Positions 16,886 through 25,188 are shown, counted from the first letter of the stretch. The stretch is 64,000 bases of DNA from CAVXHQ01 sp963761735 (GCA_963761735.1 CAVXHQ010000003.1:372001-436000), one strand, 5' to 3'. The notes: generated from the letters alone by a model not told the origin. Translations and numbers: made by a program.

Positions 16886-16942
16886 ATGCGCCGTGTCAAA
16901 CTGTTGGCCACCAGGACGATCGTTTCGCAGGTCCGCGCATGA
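16886..16942 (+). CDS. Possible 18-codon leader peptide overlapping the fabB start
   Basis: An ATG at 16886 follows a strong AAGGAG at 7-8 nt, and the frame runs 18 codons to a TGA that overlaps the fabB ATG (ATGA at 16939-16942). The peptide would be basic (MRRVKLLATRTIVSQVRA). The fabB start itself has no comparable Shine-Dalgarno site outside this ORF, so fabB translation may depend on re-initiation. This is inferred from spacing only. Confidence 0.5.
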   Translation: MRRVKLLATRTIVSQVRA

Positions 16943-18183
16943 GGCGCGTCGTCATCACGGGCATGGGAATCGTTTCGCCCATCGGCAACTCGGTGGACGA
17001 GGTCGCCGCCGCCCTCAAGGCCGGAACCTCGGGGATCGAGGCCAGCCCCGAGATGGCGGAGCACGGGTTCCGCAGCCGGATTGCGGGAACGCTCAAGATC
17101 GACGTGGCCGACCATGTGGACAAGCGGCGCCTGCGGTTCATGGGGCCGGGGGCGGCCTATGCACATATCGCCATGGGCCAGGCGATCGCCGACGCGGGAC
17201 TGAGCGCGGCAGAGGTCGTCCATCCGATGACCGGCGTCATCGCAGGCTCGGGCGGGCCGTCGACATCGGCGGTTTTCGCGGCGCACCAGACGGTGCTGAA
17301 CACCGGGGCCACCAAACGCATCGGGCCGTTCGCGGTACCCAAGGCGATGTCCTCGACGGTTTCGGCAAACCTTGCCACCGCCTATCAGATCAAAGGCATG
17401 AACTTTTCGATCACCTCGGCCTGTTCCACGTCGCTGCACTGCATCGGCATGGCGGCGCAGCAGGTGGCGCTGGGAACGCAGGACGTGATGTTCGCGGGCG
17501 GCGGAGAGGAGCTCGACTGGACGCTGTCGTGCCTGTTCGATGCGATGGGCGCGATGAGCAGCAAATTCAACGACACCCCCACCCGCGCCAGCCGCGCCTT
17601 CGACAAGGACCGCGACGGGTTCGTCATCGCCGGCGGCGGCGCGATGGTGGTGATCGAAACGCTCGACCGGGCACTGGCGCGCGGGGCGCACATCCATGCC
17701 GAGGTGACCGGTTTTGCCGCCACGTCGGACGGCGCCGACATGGTGGCACCGAGCGGTGAGGGCGGCGAGCGTGCGATGCGCAGCGCCCTGCGCACCCTGC
17801 CCGCGCACCGCCGCGTCAGCTATATCAACGCCCACGGCACCTCGACGCCGGTGGGCGACGTGGGCGAGGTCGAGGCGGTGCGCCGCACCTTCGGCGACCT
17901 GTCGGCCTACGACGGCAAGACGCCGCCGATCAGTTCGACCAAATCCATGACCGGGCACTCGCAGGGGGCGACCGGCGCGCAGGAAACGGTGTACTGCCTG
18001 CTGATGCTGCGCGACGATTTCATCGCCCCCTCGATCAACGTCGAAACCCTCGATCCGGCGTTGAAGCCGGAAGAGATCGCGACGCGCCGCGTGGACGATG
18101 CGGGCCTCGATACCGTCATGACCAACAGTTTCGGGTTTGGCGGCACCAACGGCTCCATGCTTTTGTCGAAATTCGAGGGGTAG
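16939..18183 (+). CDS. fabB: 3-oxoacyl-ACP synthase I (beta-ketoacyl-ACP synthase)
   Basis: This 414-aa condensing enzyme elongates cis-unsaturated acyl-ACPs. The nucleophile Cys162 lies in TSACSTSLHC, and the two active-site His lie in NAHGTSTPVGD and TGHSQGATG. The C-terminal GFGGTN loop is present. The ATG at 16939 (MRRVVITGMG) is the family start; the open frame upstream is read-through. fabI begins five bases after the stop. Confidence 0.95.
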   Translation: MRRVVITGMGIVSPIGNSVDEVAAALKAGTSGIEASPEMAEHGFRSRIAGTLKIDVADHVDKRRLRFMGPGAAYAHIAMGQAIADAGLSAAEVVHPMTGVIAGSGGPSTSAVFAAHQTVLNTGATKRIGPFAVPKAMSSTVSANLATAYQIKGMNFSITSACSTSLHCIGMAAQQVALGTQDVMFAGGGEELDWTLSCLFDAMGAMSSKFNDTPTRASRAFDKDRDGFVIAGGGAMVVIETLDRALARGAHIHAEVTGFAATSDGADMVAPSGEGGERAMRSALRTLPAHRRVSYINAHGTSTPVGDVGEVEAVRRTFGDLSAYDGKTPPISSTKSMTGHSQGATGAQETVYCLLMLRDDFIAPSINVETLDPALKPEEIATRRVDDAGLDTVMTNSFGFGGTNGSMLLSKFEG

Positions 18184-18187
18184 TGCC

Positions 18188-18985
18188 GTGATCGACCTGA
18201 AAGGCAAACGCGGCCTGATCATGGGCGTCGCCAACAGCCATTCCATCGCCTGGGGCATCGCCAGGGCGTGTCACGCAGCGGGCGCGGAACTTGCGTTCTC
18301 GCATCAGGGCGAGGCCTTCGGCAAACGGCTGGCGCCACTCGCCGAGTCCGTGGGCTCCGACATCATGGTCGACGTGGACGTGACCGATGACGCGTCCCTC
18401 GACGCGGCCTTCGGCATGCTGGGGGATCGGTGGGGCGGCCTCGATTTCGTGGTCCACGCCATCGCGTTTTCCGACAAGAACGAGCTGACGGGGCGGTTCC
18501 TGAACACCACCCGCGAGAACTTTCGCAATTCGCTGACGATCTCGTGCTATTCGCTGATCGACGTGGCGCGCCGGGCGGTGCCGTTGATGCCCTCGCGCGA
18601 GGAAGGCGGCGGCTCGCTGTTGACGCTGACCTATCAGGGCAGCAACCGCGTCACCCCATTCTACAACGTCATGGGCGTGGCCAAGGCGGCGCTGGAATCC
18701 ACCGTCCGCTATCTCGCCAACGACCTTGGCCCCGATGGCATCCGCGTCAACGCCATATCCCCCGGCCCGATGAAAACGCTGGCGGGGGCGGCGATCGGCG
18801 GCGCGCGCAAGACGTTCCGCCACACCGGCGACAACGCGCCCCTGCGCGAGAACGCCACTCTCGAGGCGGTGGGCGGCACCGCCGTCTGGCTCACCTCCGA
18901 CGCGGGCGCCTGCACCACCGGGGAAATCGTGCGCGTGGACGGCGGGTATCATGTGCTGGGGATGCCGCAGAGTGAGAACCTCTAG
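18188..18985 (+). CDS. fabI: Enoyl-ACP reductase (NADH)
   Basis: This 265-aa short-chain reductase performs the last step of each fatty acid elongation cycle and is the triclosan target. Tyr149, Tyr159 and Lys166 reproduce the FabI Tyr-x9-Tyr-x6-Lys pattern (YNVMGVAK). The N-terminus GKRGLIMGVANSHSIAWG is the NAD-binding loop. The start is GTG at 18188, chosen by homology and tight spacing from fabB. It completes the fabA-fabB-fabI set. Confidence 0.95.
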   Translation: MIDLKGKRGLIMGVANSHSIAWGIARACHAAGAELAFSHQGEAFGKRLAPLAESVGSDIMVDVDVTDDASLDAAFGMLGDRWGGLDFVVHAIAFSDKNELTGRFLNTTRENFRNSLTISCYSLIDVARRAVPLMPSREEGGGSLLTLTYQGSNRVTPFYNVMGVAKAALESTVRYLANDLGPDGIRVNAISPGPMKTLAGAAIGGARKTFRHTGDNAPLRENATLEAVGGTAVWLTSDAGACTTGEIVRVDGGYHVLGMPQSENL

Positions 18986-19053
18986 GCACTTGCCCATCGC
19001 CCGTTGCCTTCGCTAGTCTGCGGGGGTCCATCGCGGCCACGGGAGAATGCGCC

Positions 19054-19458
19054 ATGTCGACGTCGATATTCGTCAATCTTCCGGTCAGCGACGTTGACCG
19101 GGCCCGCGCGTTCCACGAGGCTCTCGGGTTTACGATAGACGACGGTCTTTCAGACGTGTCGTCCGCCTGCGTCATCGTCTCCGAACACATCTGCCTGATG
19201 GTCCTCGGCCGCGCGAAGTTCGACAGCTTTGCGCCGCGCCCCGCAGGCGATCCGTCGCGGACCACGTCGGTCCTCATCGCCCTTACCTGCGACAGCCGCG
19301 AGGCCGTCGATGCGATGCTCGCCGCCGCCGTGGCAAACGGCGGCAGCGACAACGGCAAGCCGCAGGAAATCGACGGCGTCATGTACGGCCAGAGCTTTTC
19401 CGACCCCGACGGCAATGTGTTCGAGCCGTTCTGGATGAACGCGCGCGCTGCAACCTAG
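19054..19458 (+). CDS. VOC/glyoxalase-fold protein
   Basis: This 134-aa single-domain protein has the paired beta-alpha-beta modules of the vicinal-oxygen-chelate family (IFVNLPVSDVDRARAFHEALGF; C-terminal YGQSFSDPDGNVFEPFW). Conserved E and possible metal ligands at the end suggest an enzyme or resistance-type binding protein, but no substrate can be inferred. It is transcribed alone; a GC-rich hairpin overlaps its stop. Confidence 0.8.
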   Translation: MSTSIFVNLPVSDVDRARAFHEALGFTIDDGLSDVSSACVIVSEHICLMVLGRAKFDSFAPRPAGDPSRTTSVLIALTCDSREAVDAMLAAAVANGGSDNGKPQEIDGVMYGQSFSDPDGNVFEPFWMNARAAT

Positions 19459-19478
19459 GCGCGCGCGCCGCCTTTTTC
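19441..19478 (+). terminator. Possible terminator of the VOC gene
   Basis: GCGCGCGC arms at 19441-19448 and 19459-19466 enclose a loop containing the stop codon. A T tract starts at 19473, a little far from the stem. Confidence 0.4.
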
Positions 19479-19509
19479 TTGCCTAAAAAACTCCCGCCGG
19501 AGGCATCCG
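19473..19509 (+). repeat. Dispersed 3'-flank element, copy A
   Basis: A T5-CTTGCC core is followed by an A-rich stretch and CTCC-CGCC-GGAG. It starts 14 bp after the VOC stop codon. Related copies lie at 24868-24895 and 30425-30460, also just after stop codons on the same strand. Confidence 0.6.
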
Positions 19510-19522
19510 CCCGCGCAAAAAA

Positions 19523-19562
19523 CGCCACCCTTTCCAGAGCGGCGCCACCCTTTCCAGAGCGG
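19523..19562 (+). repeat. 20-bp perfect tandem repeat, two copies
   Basis: The unit CGCCACCCTTTCCAGAGCGG occurs at 19523-19542 and again at 19543-19562 without mismatch, 42 bp from the 3' end of the convergent peptidyl-prolyl isomerase gene. Confidence 0.9.
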
Positions 19563-19604
19563 CGCTGTCTGCCGCAAACACAATCCGATGATCGTACCGG
19601 ACGC

Positions 19605-20039
19605 TCAGGCCGCGTCGATGCTCACGATCTCGATGTCGAAAACGAGGTCCTTGCCCGCCAGCGCGTGATTCGCATCCAGCGTCACCTCGGCCTCGCCGAC
19701 CTCGACGACCGTCACCGGCATCGCCTGACCGTTCTGGGCCTGCATCTGCAACTGCATGCCTTCCGCGAGGTCCATGTCTTCGGGGAACAACGACCGTTCG
19801 ACCGCTTGCACGGCGGCGTCCTGACGGGGACCGTAGGCTTCCGTGTGGTCGATCTCGACCTTCTTTGTCTCGCCCACGGTCATGCCCGGCAGGGCCTTGT
19901 CCAGACCGGGAATGATCTGGCCCGCGCCTTGCTGGAACGCCAGCGGCTCGCGCCCTTCGGAGCTGTCGAAGGTGGTGCCGTCCGTCAATGTGCCGGTGTA
20001 GTGCATCTTGACCGTGTCGCCTGTCTTGATACCGCTCAT
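19605..20039 (-). CDS. FKBP-type peptidyl-prolyl cis-trans isomerase (SlyD-like)
   Basis: This 144-aa protein has the FKBP core (YTGTLTDGTTFDSS, FQQGAGQIIPGLDKALPGM) with an insert-in-flap region (EAYGPRQDAAVQAV, VEVGEAEVTLDANHALAGK), as in SlyD chaperone/isomerases. It lacks SlyD's long His-rich tail, so it is closer to SlpA/short SlyD forms. The ATG at 20039 begins MSGIKTGDTVKMHYTG; upstream residues are not family-like. It is divergent from the hydrolase at 20297. Confidence 0.88.
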   Translation of the reverse strand: MSGIKTGDTVKMHYTGTLTDGTTFDSSEGREPLAFQQGAGQIIPGLDKALPGMTVGETKKVEIDHTEAYGPRQDAAVQAVERSLFPEDMDLAEGMQLQMQAQNGQAMPVTVVEVGEAEVTLDANHALAGKDLVFDIEIVSIDAA

Positions 20040-20189
20040 GTCGTCATTCCTTCCGTATCGATAGGTTTTTCGAGGGCAGACCCTACCGAACCCTGCCCCG
20101 ATGCGCAAACCGGTCGCCTCATGCCCCCTTTCGGCCCGTGCCGATCCCCGTCACAGTGCCGCCAGACCGGTGCCTCGACAGGAGACCTC

Positions 20190-20297
20190 ATGCGCCCCGT
20201 CCCCCGCATTCCCGAGGCCACCGGCGCGTCGTTTCGCGCTGCCGTCGCCGGATCGCGCCCCGATGCGTCAAAAACCCGAACCCCGGAAGGCATCTGA
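20190..20297 (+). CDS. Possible 35-aa small protein upstream of the hydrolase
   Basis: An ATG at 20190 follows CAGGAG at 6-7 nt, and the 35-codon frame ends in a TGA overlapping the ATG of the next gene (TGATG). The product (MRPVPRIPEATGASF...) is basic and matches no family I know. The close overlap suggests translational coupling with the alpha/beta hydrolase. It could also be a chance frame in GC-rich DNA. Confidence 0.4.
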   Translation: MRPVPRIPEATGASFRAAVAGSRPDASKTRTPEGI

Positions 20298-21127
20298 TGC
20301 CGCACTTCACAACGACCGACGGGCTGGCCCTGTATTTCGACGATACCGGCGGGGCCGACACCCCGGTCCTGTGCCTTGCGGGACTGACGCGCAACGCCCG
20401 CGATTTCGACCATGTGGCACCGCATCTGACGACCATGGGTCTGCGGGTGATCCGGATGGATTATCGCGGGCGGGGCCGGTCCGACTACGCCGATCCCGCC
20501 ACCTATTCGATCCCGCAGGAGGCGGCGGATGCGCTGGCCCTGCTCGATCATCTGGGGCTCGCACGCTGCGCCGTTCTGGGCACCTCGCGTGGCGGTCTGA
20601 TCGCGATGTGGATCGCGGCAACGGCCAGGGCGCGGCTGACCGGTGTCGCGCTCAACGACATCGGCCCCGAGATCGCGCCCGAAGGCATGGCCGCGATCCG
20701 CAGCTATATCGGGGTGCCGCCCGCGCAAGCCACCTATGAGGCCGCCGCCCGCGCCCGCGCCGAAACATGGACCCGGTTCGACGGCGTACCGCACGACCGC
20801 TGGCTGGCGGAGGTGCGCGCGCATTACGACGCGGGCGACGACGGCCTGACGCTGCGCTATGATCCGGCGCTCGCCGGGCCGGTGATCGCCGCCGCCGACG
20901 CGCCCGCCCCGGACCTGTGGCCGCTGTTCGACGCCCTCGACAACCTGCCGCTGGCCCTGATCCGCGGCGCCAATTCCGATCTGCTGTCGCCCCGGACTGC
21001 CGCCGAGATGGCCCGTCGTCGTCCCGATATGACGCTGGCTTGTGTGCCGGGCCGCGGCCACGTCCCGTTTCTCGATGAACCCGAATCGCTCGCCGCCCTG
21101 CAAGAGTGGGCCGCCCAACTCCCATAG
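20297..21127 (+). CDS. Alpha/beta hydrolase
   Basis: This 276-aa hydrolase has the nucleophile Ser97 in GTSRGG, an acid candidate in GANSDLLSP, and the catalytic His in GRGHVPFLDEPE. The oxyanion region is LAGLTRNARDFD and the DYRGRGRSDYA segment is typical of epoxide hydrolase/MhpC-like enzymes. Start at 20297 overlaps the stop of a possible small ORF. A threonine-dehydratase-like gene follows 79 bp later on the same strand. Substrate is not inferable. Confidence 0.85.
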   Translation: MPHFTTTDGLALYFDDTGGADTPVLCLAGLTRNARDFDHVAPHLTTMGLRVIRMDYRGRGRSDYADPATYSIPQEAADALALLDHLGLARCAVLGTSRGGLIAMWIAATARARLTGVALNDIGPEIAPEGMAAIRSYIGVPPAQATYEAAARARAETWTRFDGVPHDRWLAEVRAHYDAGDDGLTLRYDPALAGPVIAAADAPAPDLWPLFDALDNLPLALIRGANSDLLSPRTAAEMARRRPDMTLACVPGRGHVPFLDEPESLAALQEWAAQLP

Positions 21128-21206
21128 GCCGGGGTTGGCCCGGCCTCGCCGCCCGCACCGCACGGTATCGCCCTTCCCCCGAATGGACCCGCCCGAAAGA
21201 CCCGCC

Positions 21207-22181
21207 ATGAACATCGACGCCATCCGTGCCGCCGCCGCCCGCCTTGCGGGCAACATCCGCGAAACGCCGCTGCTGTCCGCGCCCGCCCTCGATGCCATCG
21301 CCGGACGGCGTGTGCTGATAAAGGCCGAATGCCTGCAGATCACCGGATCGTTCAAGGCGCGCGGCGGCTGGTCGGCGGTTTCGGCCCTGGCGCCGGACGT
21401 TCGCGCCCGTGGCGTCATCGCCTATTCGTCGGGCAACCACGCGCAGGGCGTGGCCCATGCGGCCCGCGCGCACGGCATCGCAGCGGTCATCGTCATGCCC
21501 GCCGATGCGCCCGCCGCCAAGATCGCGGGCACCCGCGCGCTGGGCGCCGAGGTGGTGTTGTACGACCGCGCCACCGAGGACCGCGAGGCCATCGGCACGG
21601 CCCTTGCCACCGCGCGCGGCCTGACGCTGATCCGGCCCTACGACGACCCGACGGTGATTGCCGGACAGGGCACCTGCGGCCTTGAGATCGCGGCGCAGGC
21701 GGCGGCGGTGGGCGTGACATCGGCAGAGGTTTTCGTGTGCTGCGGCGGCGGCGGGCTGACGTCGGGGATCGCACTCGCACTCGAGGCAGAGGCACCGGGC
21801 ATGCGCGTCCGCCCGGTGGAACCCGAGGGGTTCGACGACGTCAAACGCTCGCTCGTCAGCGGCAGGATCGAGAGCAACGCGGCGATGACGGGTTCGATCT
21901 GCGATGCCATCGTCACCCCCGCGCCCGGCACCCTGACGTTCCCGATCCTGCACCGCCTGGCAGGCCCCGGCATCGCGGTGCCGGACGAGGACGCGCGCCG
22001 CGCGATGGTCGCGGCATTCACCCACCTGCGGGTGGTTGCAGAACCGGGCGGCGCCGTGGCGCTCGCCGCCGCACTGTGGCACGCGCACGATCTGCCCGCG
22101 GACCGCGCGGCGATCGTGACGATTTCGGGCGGCAACGTCGACGGGGCGGTGTTTCGCGCGGCCCTTGCGGATTACGGCTGA
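21207..22181 (+). CDS. PLP-dependent threonine/serine dehydratase-like protein
   Basis: This 324-aa fold-type II PLP enzyme has the Schiff-base Lys50 in TGSFKARGG, the SSGNHAQGVA substrate loop, and the glycine-rich phosphate loop CCGGGGLTSGIA. It resembles catabolic threonine dehydratases and serine racemase-like proteins without the C-terminal ACT domain. The ATG at 21207 (MNIDAIRAAA) is chosen by homology. It lies between the hydrolase and the PcaB-like gene and may share their transcript. Confidence 0.85.
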   Translation: MNIDAIRAAAARLAGNIRETPLLSAPALDAIAGRRVLIKAECLQITGSFKARGGWSAVSALAPDVRARGVIAYSSGNHAQGVAHAARAHGIAAVIVMPADAPAAKIAGTRALGAEVVLYDRATEDREAIGTALATARGLTLIRPYDDPTVIAGQGTCGLEIAAQAAAVGVTSAEVFVCCGGGGLTSGIALALEAEAPGMRVRPVEPEGFDDVKRSLVSGRIESNAAMTGSICDAIVTPAPGTLTFPILHRLAGPGIAVPDEDARRAMVAAFTHLRVVAEPGGAVALAAALWHAHDLPADRAAIVTISGGNVDGAVFRAALADYG

Positions 22182-22240
22182 GGCGGCAAGACTCCTGACG
22201 CCGGCCTCCGGCAAACCGATCCAAACTCGCAAAGACCCCC

Positions 22241-23521
22241 ATGACCGCCTCACCTCTCGACAGCGCCCTTTACCGCAGCCTTCTGGGCGATCCGGACAGT
22301 ACCCGGCTGTTTTCGGACACCGCCGAGCTGCGCGCCATGCTGCTCGTCTGGGGCGCGCTGGCGCTGGCGCAGGCCAAAGCGGGCCAGATCCCCGAAACCG
22401 CCGCCCATGCCATTCAGCGCGCGGCACTGGAAATACAGGTCGATCCCGGCGCGCTGGCGGGGACGACGCGGCAGAACGGCGACGTCGTGCCCGCCCTGCT
22501 CGCCGCCTTCCGGCACGAGATGAAGGCCCCCGAACATGCCGCCTGGGTGCACGTCGGCGCCACCTCGCGCGACATCGCCGACACCGGCCTCGCCCTGCGG
22601 CTGCGGCAGTACCTGCGGCTGGCCGGTACCCGCCTTGCCGCGACGCTGCACGCCCTCGCCACGCTGGCCGAGGACCACGCCGACACGCCCATGGCCGGTG
22701 GCACCGCTCATCGGCAGAGCGCCGCAGATGAGCGCTTGGGCGAACGGGCCGCACGGTGGGGCGCACCGCTGCTGACGTCGATCGATGCGCTGCCACGGAT
22801 CCGCGCCAAATGCCTGCGGGTGTCGCTGTCGGGGCCCGCAGGCACCGGGCCGGACGCGGCGGATATCCTTGCGGGGTTCGCTGGCGGTCTCGGCCTCGCC
22901 GGTCCGCAAGCGGACCCGGATAGGGGCCTCGCCAGTCCGCAGGCGGACCCGGATAGGGACCTCGCCAATCCGCAGGCGGACCCGGATAGGGGCCTCGCCA
23001 ATCCGCAGGCGGATGCGGATAGGGGCCACGACGGTATCGCGCACCTTGCCGCCTGGATCGGTCAGGTGTCGGCGGCGCTGGCGCGGATCGGCGAGGATCT
23101 GGCGCACCTTCGCGGACCGCAGGTATCCGACGCCCATCCGGCTCGCGCCGGTGCCGCACCGGTCGTGCCGGACGGGCAGTTTCAGGTCGACGCCGCCGTC
23201 CTGAGCGCGCTGGACGGACAGGCGCAGGCTCTGAACGCCATCCTTCGGGGCGCGGGTCCGCATCGCGCGCCGGACGCCAGGACCGCGTGGATGTCGCATT
23301 GGCTGGCCCTGCCGCAGATGTGCATCGGGCTGGCCCGCAGCCTCGACGTCGCCCCCCGCATGATCGGCACCGCGGGATCGAACCGGGCGCGCGGGATCGC
23401 GGACCCCGGCGCCGGTCGGGGCGCCGCCGCCGATACCGTGACGGACGATGCCCGCCGGTTCGCCCGCGCGGCGCGTCGGGCCGCGCGGAGCGCCACGGAG
23501 TCCGAGCCGCCCGTGACCTGA
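22241..23521 (+). CDS. Eroded PcaB-like (3-carboxy-cis,cis-muconate cycloisomerase family) protein
   Basis: This 426-aa protein aligns by eye with PcaB over its first half (ALYRSLLGDPDS, HVGATSRDIADTGLALRLR, SLSGPAGT) and in the C-terminal WLALPQMCIGLAR segment. Two things are missing. The segment where PcaB proteins carry WHxxRD is replaced by four 11-residue repeats (residues 218-261). The superfamily signature GSSxMPxKxNP, which carries the catalytic Ser loop, is replaced by Ala/Gly/Pro-rich sequence (about residues 285-300). It is open over its full length, so it is either a pseudoenzyme or an eroding gene. No other protocatechuate genes are adjacent. Confidence 0.7.
   Translation: MTASPLDSALYRSLLGDPDSTRLFSDTAELRAMLLVWGALALAQAKAGQIPETAAHAIQRAALEIQVDPGALAGTTRQNGDVVPALLAAFRHEMKAPEHAAWVHVGATSRDIADTGLALRLRQYLRLAGTRLAATLHALATLAEDHADTPMAGGTAHRQSAADERLGERAARWGAPLLTSIDALPRIRAKCLRVSLSGPAGTGPDAADILAGFAGGLGLAGPQADPDRGLASPQADPDRDLANPQADPDRGLANPQADADRGHDGIAHLAAWIGQVSAALARIGEDLAHLRGPQVSDAHPARAGAAPVVPDGQFQVDAAVLSALDGQAQALNAILRGAGPHRAPDARTAWMSHWLALPQMCIGLARSLDVAPRMIGTAGSNRARGIADPGAGRGAAADTVTDDARRFARAARRAARSATESEPPVT
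22892..23023 (+). repeat. 33-bp in-frame tandem repeat, four copies
   Basis: Four consecutive 33-bp units encode GLAGPQADPDR, GLASPQADPDR, DLANPQADPDR and GLANPQADADR within the PcaB-like gene. The period is a multiple of three, so the frame is kept. Confidence 0.95.
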
Positions 23522-23621
23522 TCCCGCGTTGCGACGCCGACGCCGTCCCGGCAATGCGCGCCCATCGGCGTCAGCGACCGGGGCACCTTCCCCCGCGGGC
23601 CCCCGCACTCTACAGACGGGC

Positions 23622-24857
23622 ATGGACACAGCCGCCCCTCCCGGCGCGCCCGCCCCGGGCCGCAACGCATTCACCTTCATTCTGATCACGCTGGTGATCG
23701 ACGCGATGGGCATCGGCCTGATCCTGCCCGTGATGCCCGACCTCATCACCGAGATTCACGGCGGCTCTCTGGGCAACGCGGCTCTCTGGGGCGGCATCCT
23801 CGCCACCACTTTCGCCTGTATGCAGTTCCTGTTCGGCCCCGTCCTCGGCGCGCTGTCGGACCGTTTCGGGCGGCGTCCGGTGCTGCTCGTGTCGCTCGTG
23901 GTGATGGCGGTCGATTATCTCGTCATGGCCGTCGCCGGCACGATCTGGTTGTTGTTCCTGACCCGTGTGGTCGGCGGCATCACGGCGGCCACGCAATCAA
24001 CCGCGTCGGCCTATATCGCCGACATTTCCACACCCGAGACCAAATCCGCGAACTTCGGCCTCGTCGGCGCGGCCTTTGGCGTCGGTTTCGTCCTGGGCCC
24101 CGTGATCGGCGGGATCCTGGGCGAATACGGCACCCGCGCCCCGTTCTATGCGGCGGCGATGCTGGCAGGCACCAATGTGATCTTCGGCTATTTCGTTCTC
24201 CCCGAAACGGTGACCGACCGCATTCGCCGCCCCTTCGACATCCGCCGCGCCAATCCGCTGGGCGCCCTGCGGCAGGTGTCGAAACTGCCGGAGGTGTCGC
24301 GCCTGTTGTTCCTGTTTTTCCTCTACGAATTTGCGTTCATCGTCTATCCGGCCACCTGGGCCTATTTCGGCAAGGCGCGGTTCGACTGGTCGCCCGCGAT
24401 GATCGGCTATTCGCTGGCCGGGTTCGGCATCGCCATCGCCGTTGTGCAGGGCGTGCTGATCCGGGTGGCCCTGCGGCGCCTGGGCGAACGCGGTACGATC
24501 ATCTACGGCATCCTGTTCAACCTGTGTGCATTTTTGTTTCTGTCGGTCGTCTGGAATGGCTGGGTGGCACTGGCATTTACCCCGATCACCGCGCTGGGCG
24601 CCGTCGTCACGCCCGCCTTGCAGGGCCGGATGAGCCGGATCGCCCGCGACGACCAGCAAGGCGAGCTGCAGGGTGTGATCTCGTCGGCCCGCTCCGTCGC
24701 CGCGATCTTCTCGCCGCTGGTGATGACGCAGATCTTCTGGCTCGCGACGCCCGAAATGGGGTGGCAGTTGCCCGGCGCGCCATTCCTGCTGTCGGCATGC
24801 ATCATGGTCGCCTGCCTCGCCGTGTTCCTGCGGATGCCACGCCTGTCGACAGCGTGA
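23622..24857 (+). CDS. MFS transporter, TetA-like drug:proton antiporter family
   Basis: This 411-aa protein has twelve predicted membrane helices and the antiporter motif A between helices 2 and 3 (GALSDRFGRRPVLL). Helix 1 (TLVIDAMGIGLILPVMP) is characteristic of the TetA/DHA1 group. Such proteins export tetracycline or other small compounds, but presence alone does not show resistance. The ATG at 23622 gives a short cytosolic N-terminus. No TetR-type repressor is adjacent. Confidence 0.88.
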   Translation: MDTAAPPGAPAPGRNAFTFILITLVIDAMGIGLILPVMPDLITEIHGGSLGNAALWGGILATTFACMQFLFGPVLGALSDRFGRRPVLLVSLVVMAVDYLVMAVAGTIWLLFLTRVVGGITAATQSTASAYIADISTPETKSANFGLVGAAFGVGFVLGPVIGGILGEYGTRAPFYAAAMLAGTNVIFGYFVLPETVTDRIRRPFDIRRANPLGALRQVSKLPEVSRLLFLFFLYEFAFIVYPATWAYFGKARFDWSPAMIGYSLAGFGIAIAVVQGVLIRVALRRLGERGTIIYGILFNLCAFLFLSVVWNGWVALAFTPITALGAVVTPALQGRMSRIARDDQQGELQGVISSARSVAAIFSPLVMTQIFWLATPEMGWQLPGAPFLLSACIMVACLAVFLRMPRLSTA

Positions 24858-24867
24858 GACCCGCACT

Positions 24868-24895
24868 TTTTCTTGCCAGACATACCTCCGGTCTT
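24868..24895 (+). repeat. Dispersed 3'-flank element, copy C (partial)
   Basis: A T5-CTTGCC core followed by an ATAC-CTCC stretch begins 10 bp after the MFS stop codon. It matches copies at 19473 and 30425 over its first 22 or so bases; the GGAG arm is degenerate. Confidence 0.45.
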
Positions 24896-24923
24896 CCTGT
24901 CTCTGCCCAAAGTCGGGAAAACC

Positions 24924-25110
24924 GGCACATCGAACGACCGGCATATAGAGAACGGGCACGCTAACGGACCGGCACGCTAACGGACCGGCAGGCTAACGGA
25001 ATGGCAGGCTAACGGAATGGCAGGTTGACGGACCGGCACGCTGACGGACCGGCACGCTGACGGACTGGCGGGCCAAGCCGCTGGCACGCCAAAGAACCTG
25101 CACGCCCTCA
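24924..25110 (+). repeat. 16-bp tandem array, about eleven units
   Basis: Units of the form GGCACGCTAACGGACC recur with a 16-bp period and gradual divergence through the spacer between the MFS transporter and the alcohol dehydrogenase. The central six units (about 24955-25070) differ at one to four positions; outer units are more degenerate. It fills most of the 331-bp gap 24858-25188, in which no gene is supported. Confidence 0.9.
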
Positions 25111-25188
25111 ACCCACAACGGCATTTGCCCTCTTGCGCCGCCGTCCCGCCACGGCCACCTTCGGGCCGATCCCACGCGAGGCTCGCCG

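Noticed and set aside
16081..18183. A 700-codon frame ending with FabB, suggesting an N-terminal extension.
   Set aside because: The first 286 codons overlap the M50-like gene in another frame and are not family-like.
20652..23159. An 835-codon open frame on the minus strand opposite the hydrolase, dehydratase and PcaB-like genes.
   Set aside because: It is Arg/Pro/Gly-rich with no family resemblance and mirrors three recognisable plus-strand genes; a typical GC-rich coding shadow.
22241..23521. The PcaB-like gene as a frameshifted pseudogene.
   Set aside because: The reading frame is continuous and no shift restores the missing signature loop; erosion or divergence fits better.
24924..25110. 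The 16-bp direct repeats as a CRISPR array.
   Set aside because: Units are adjacent without spacers, are too short, and no cas genes are near.
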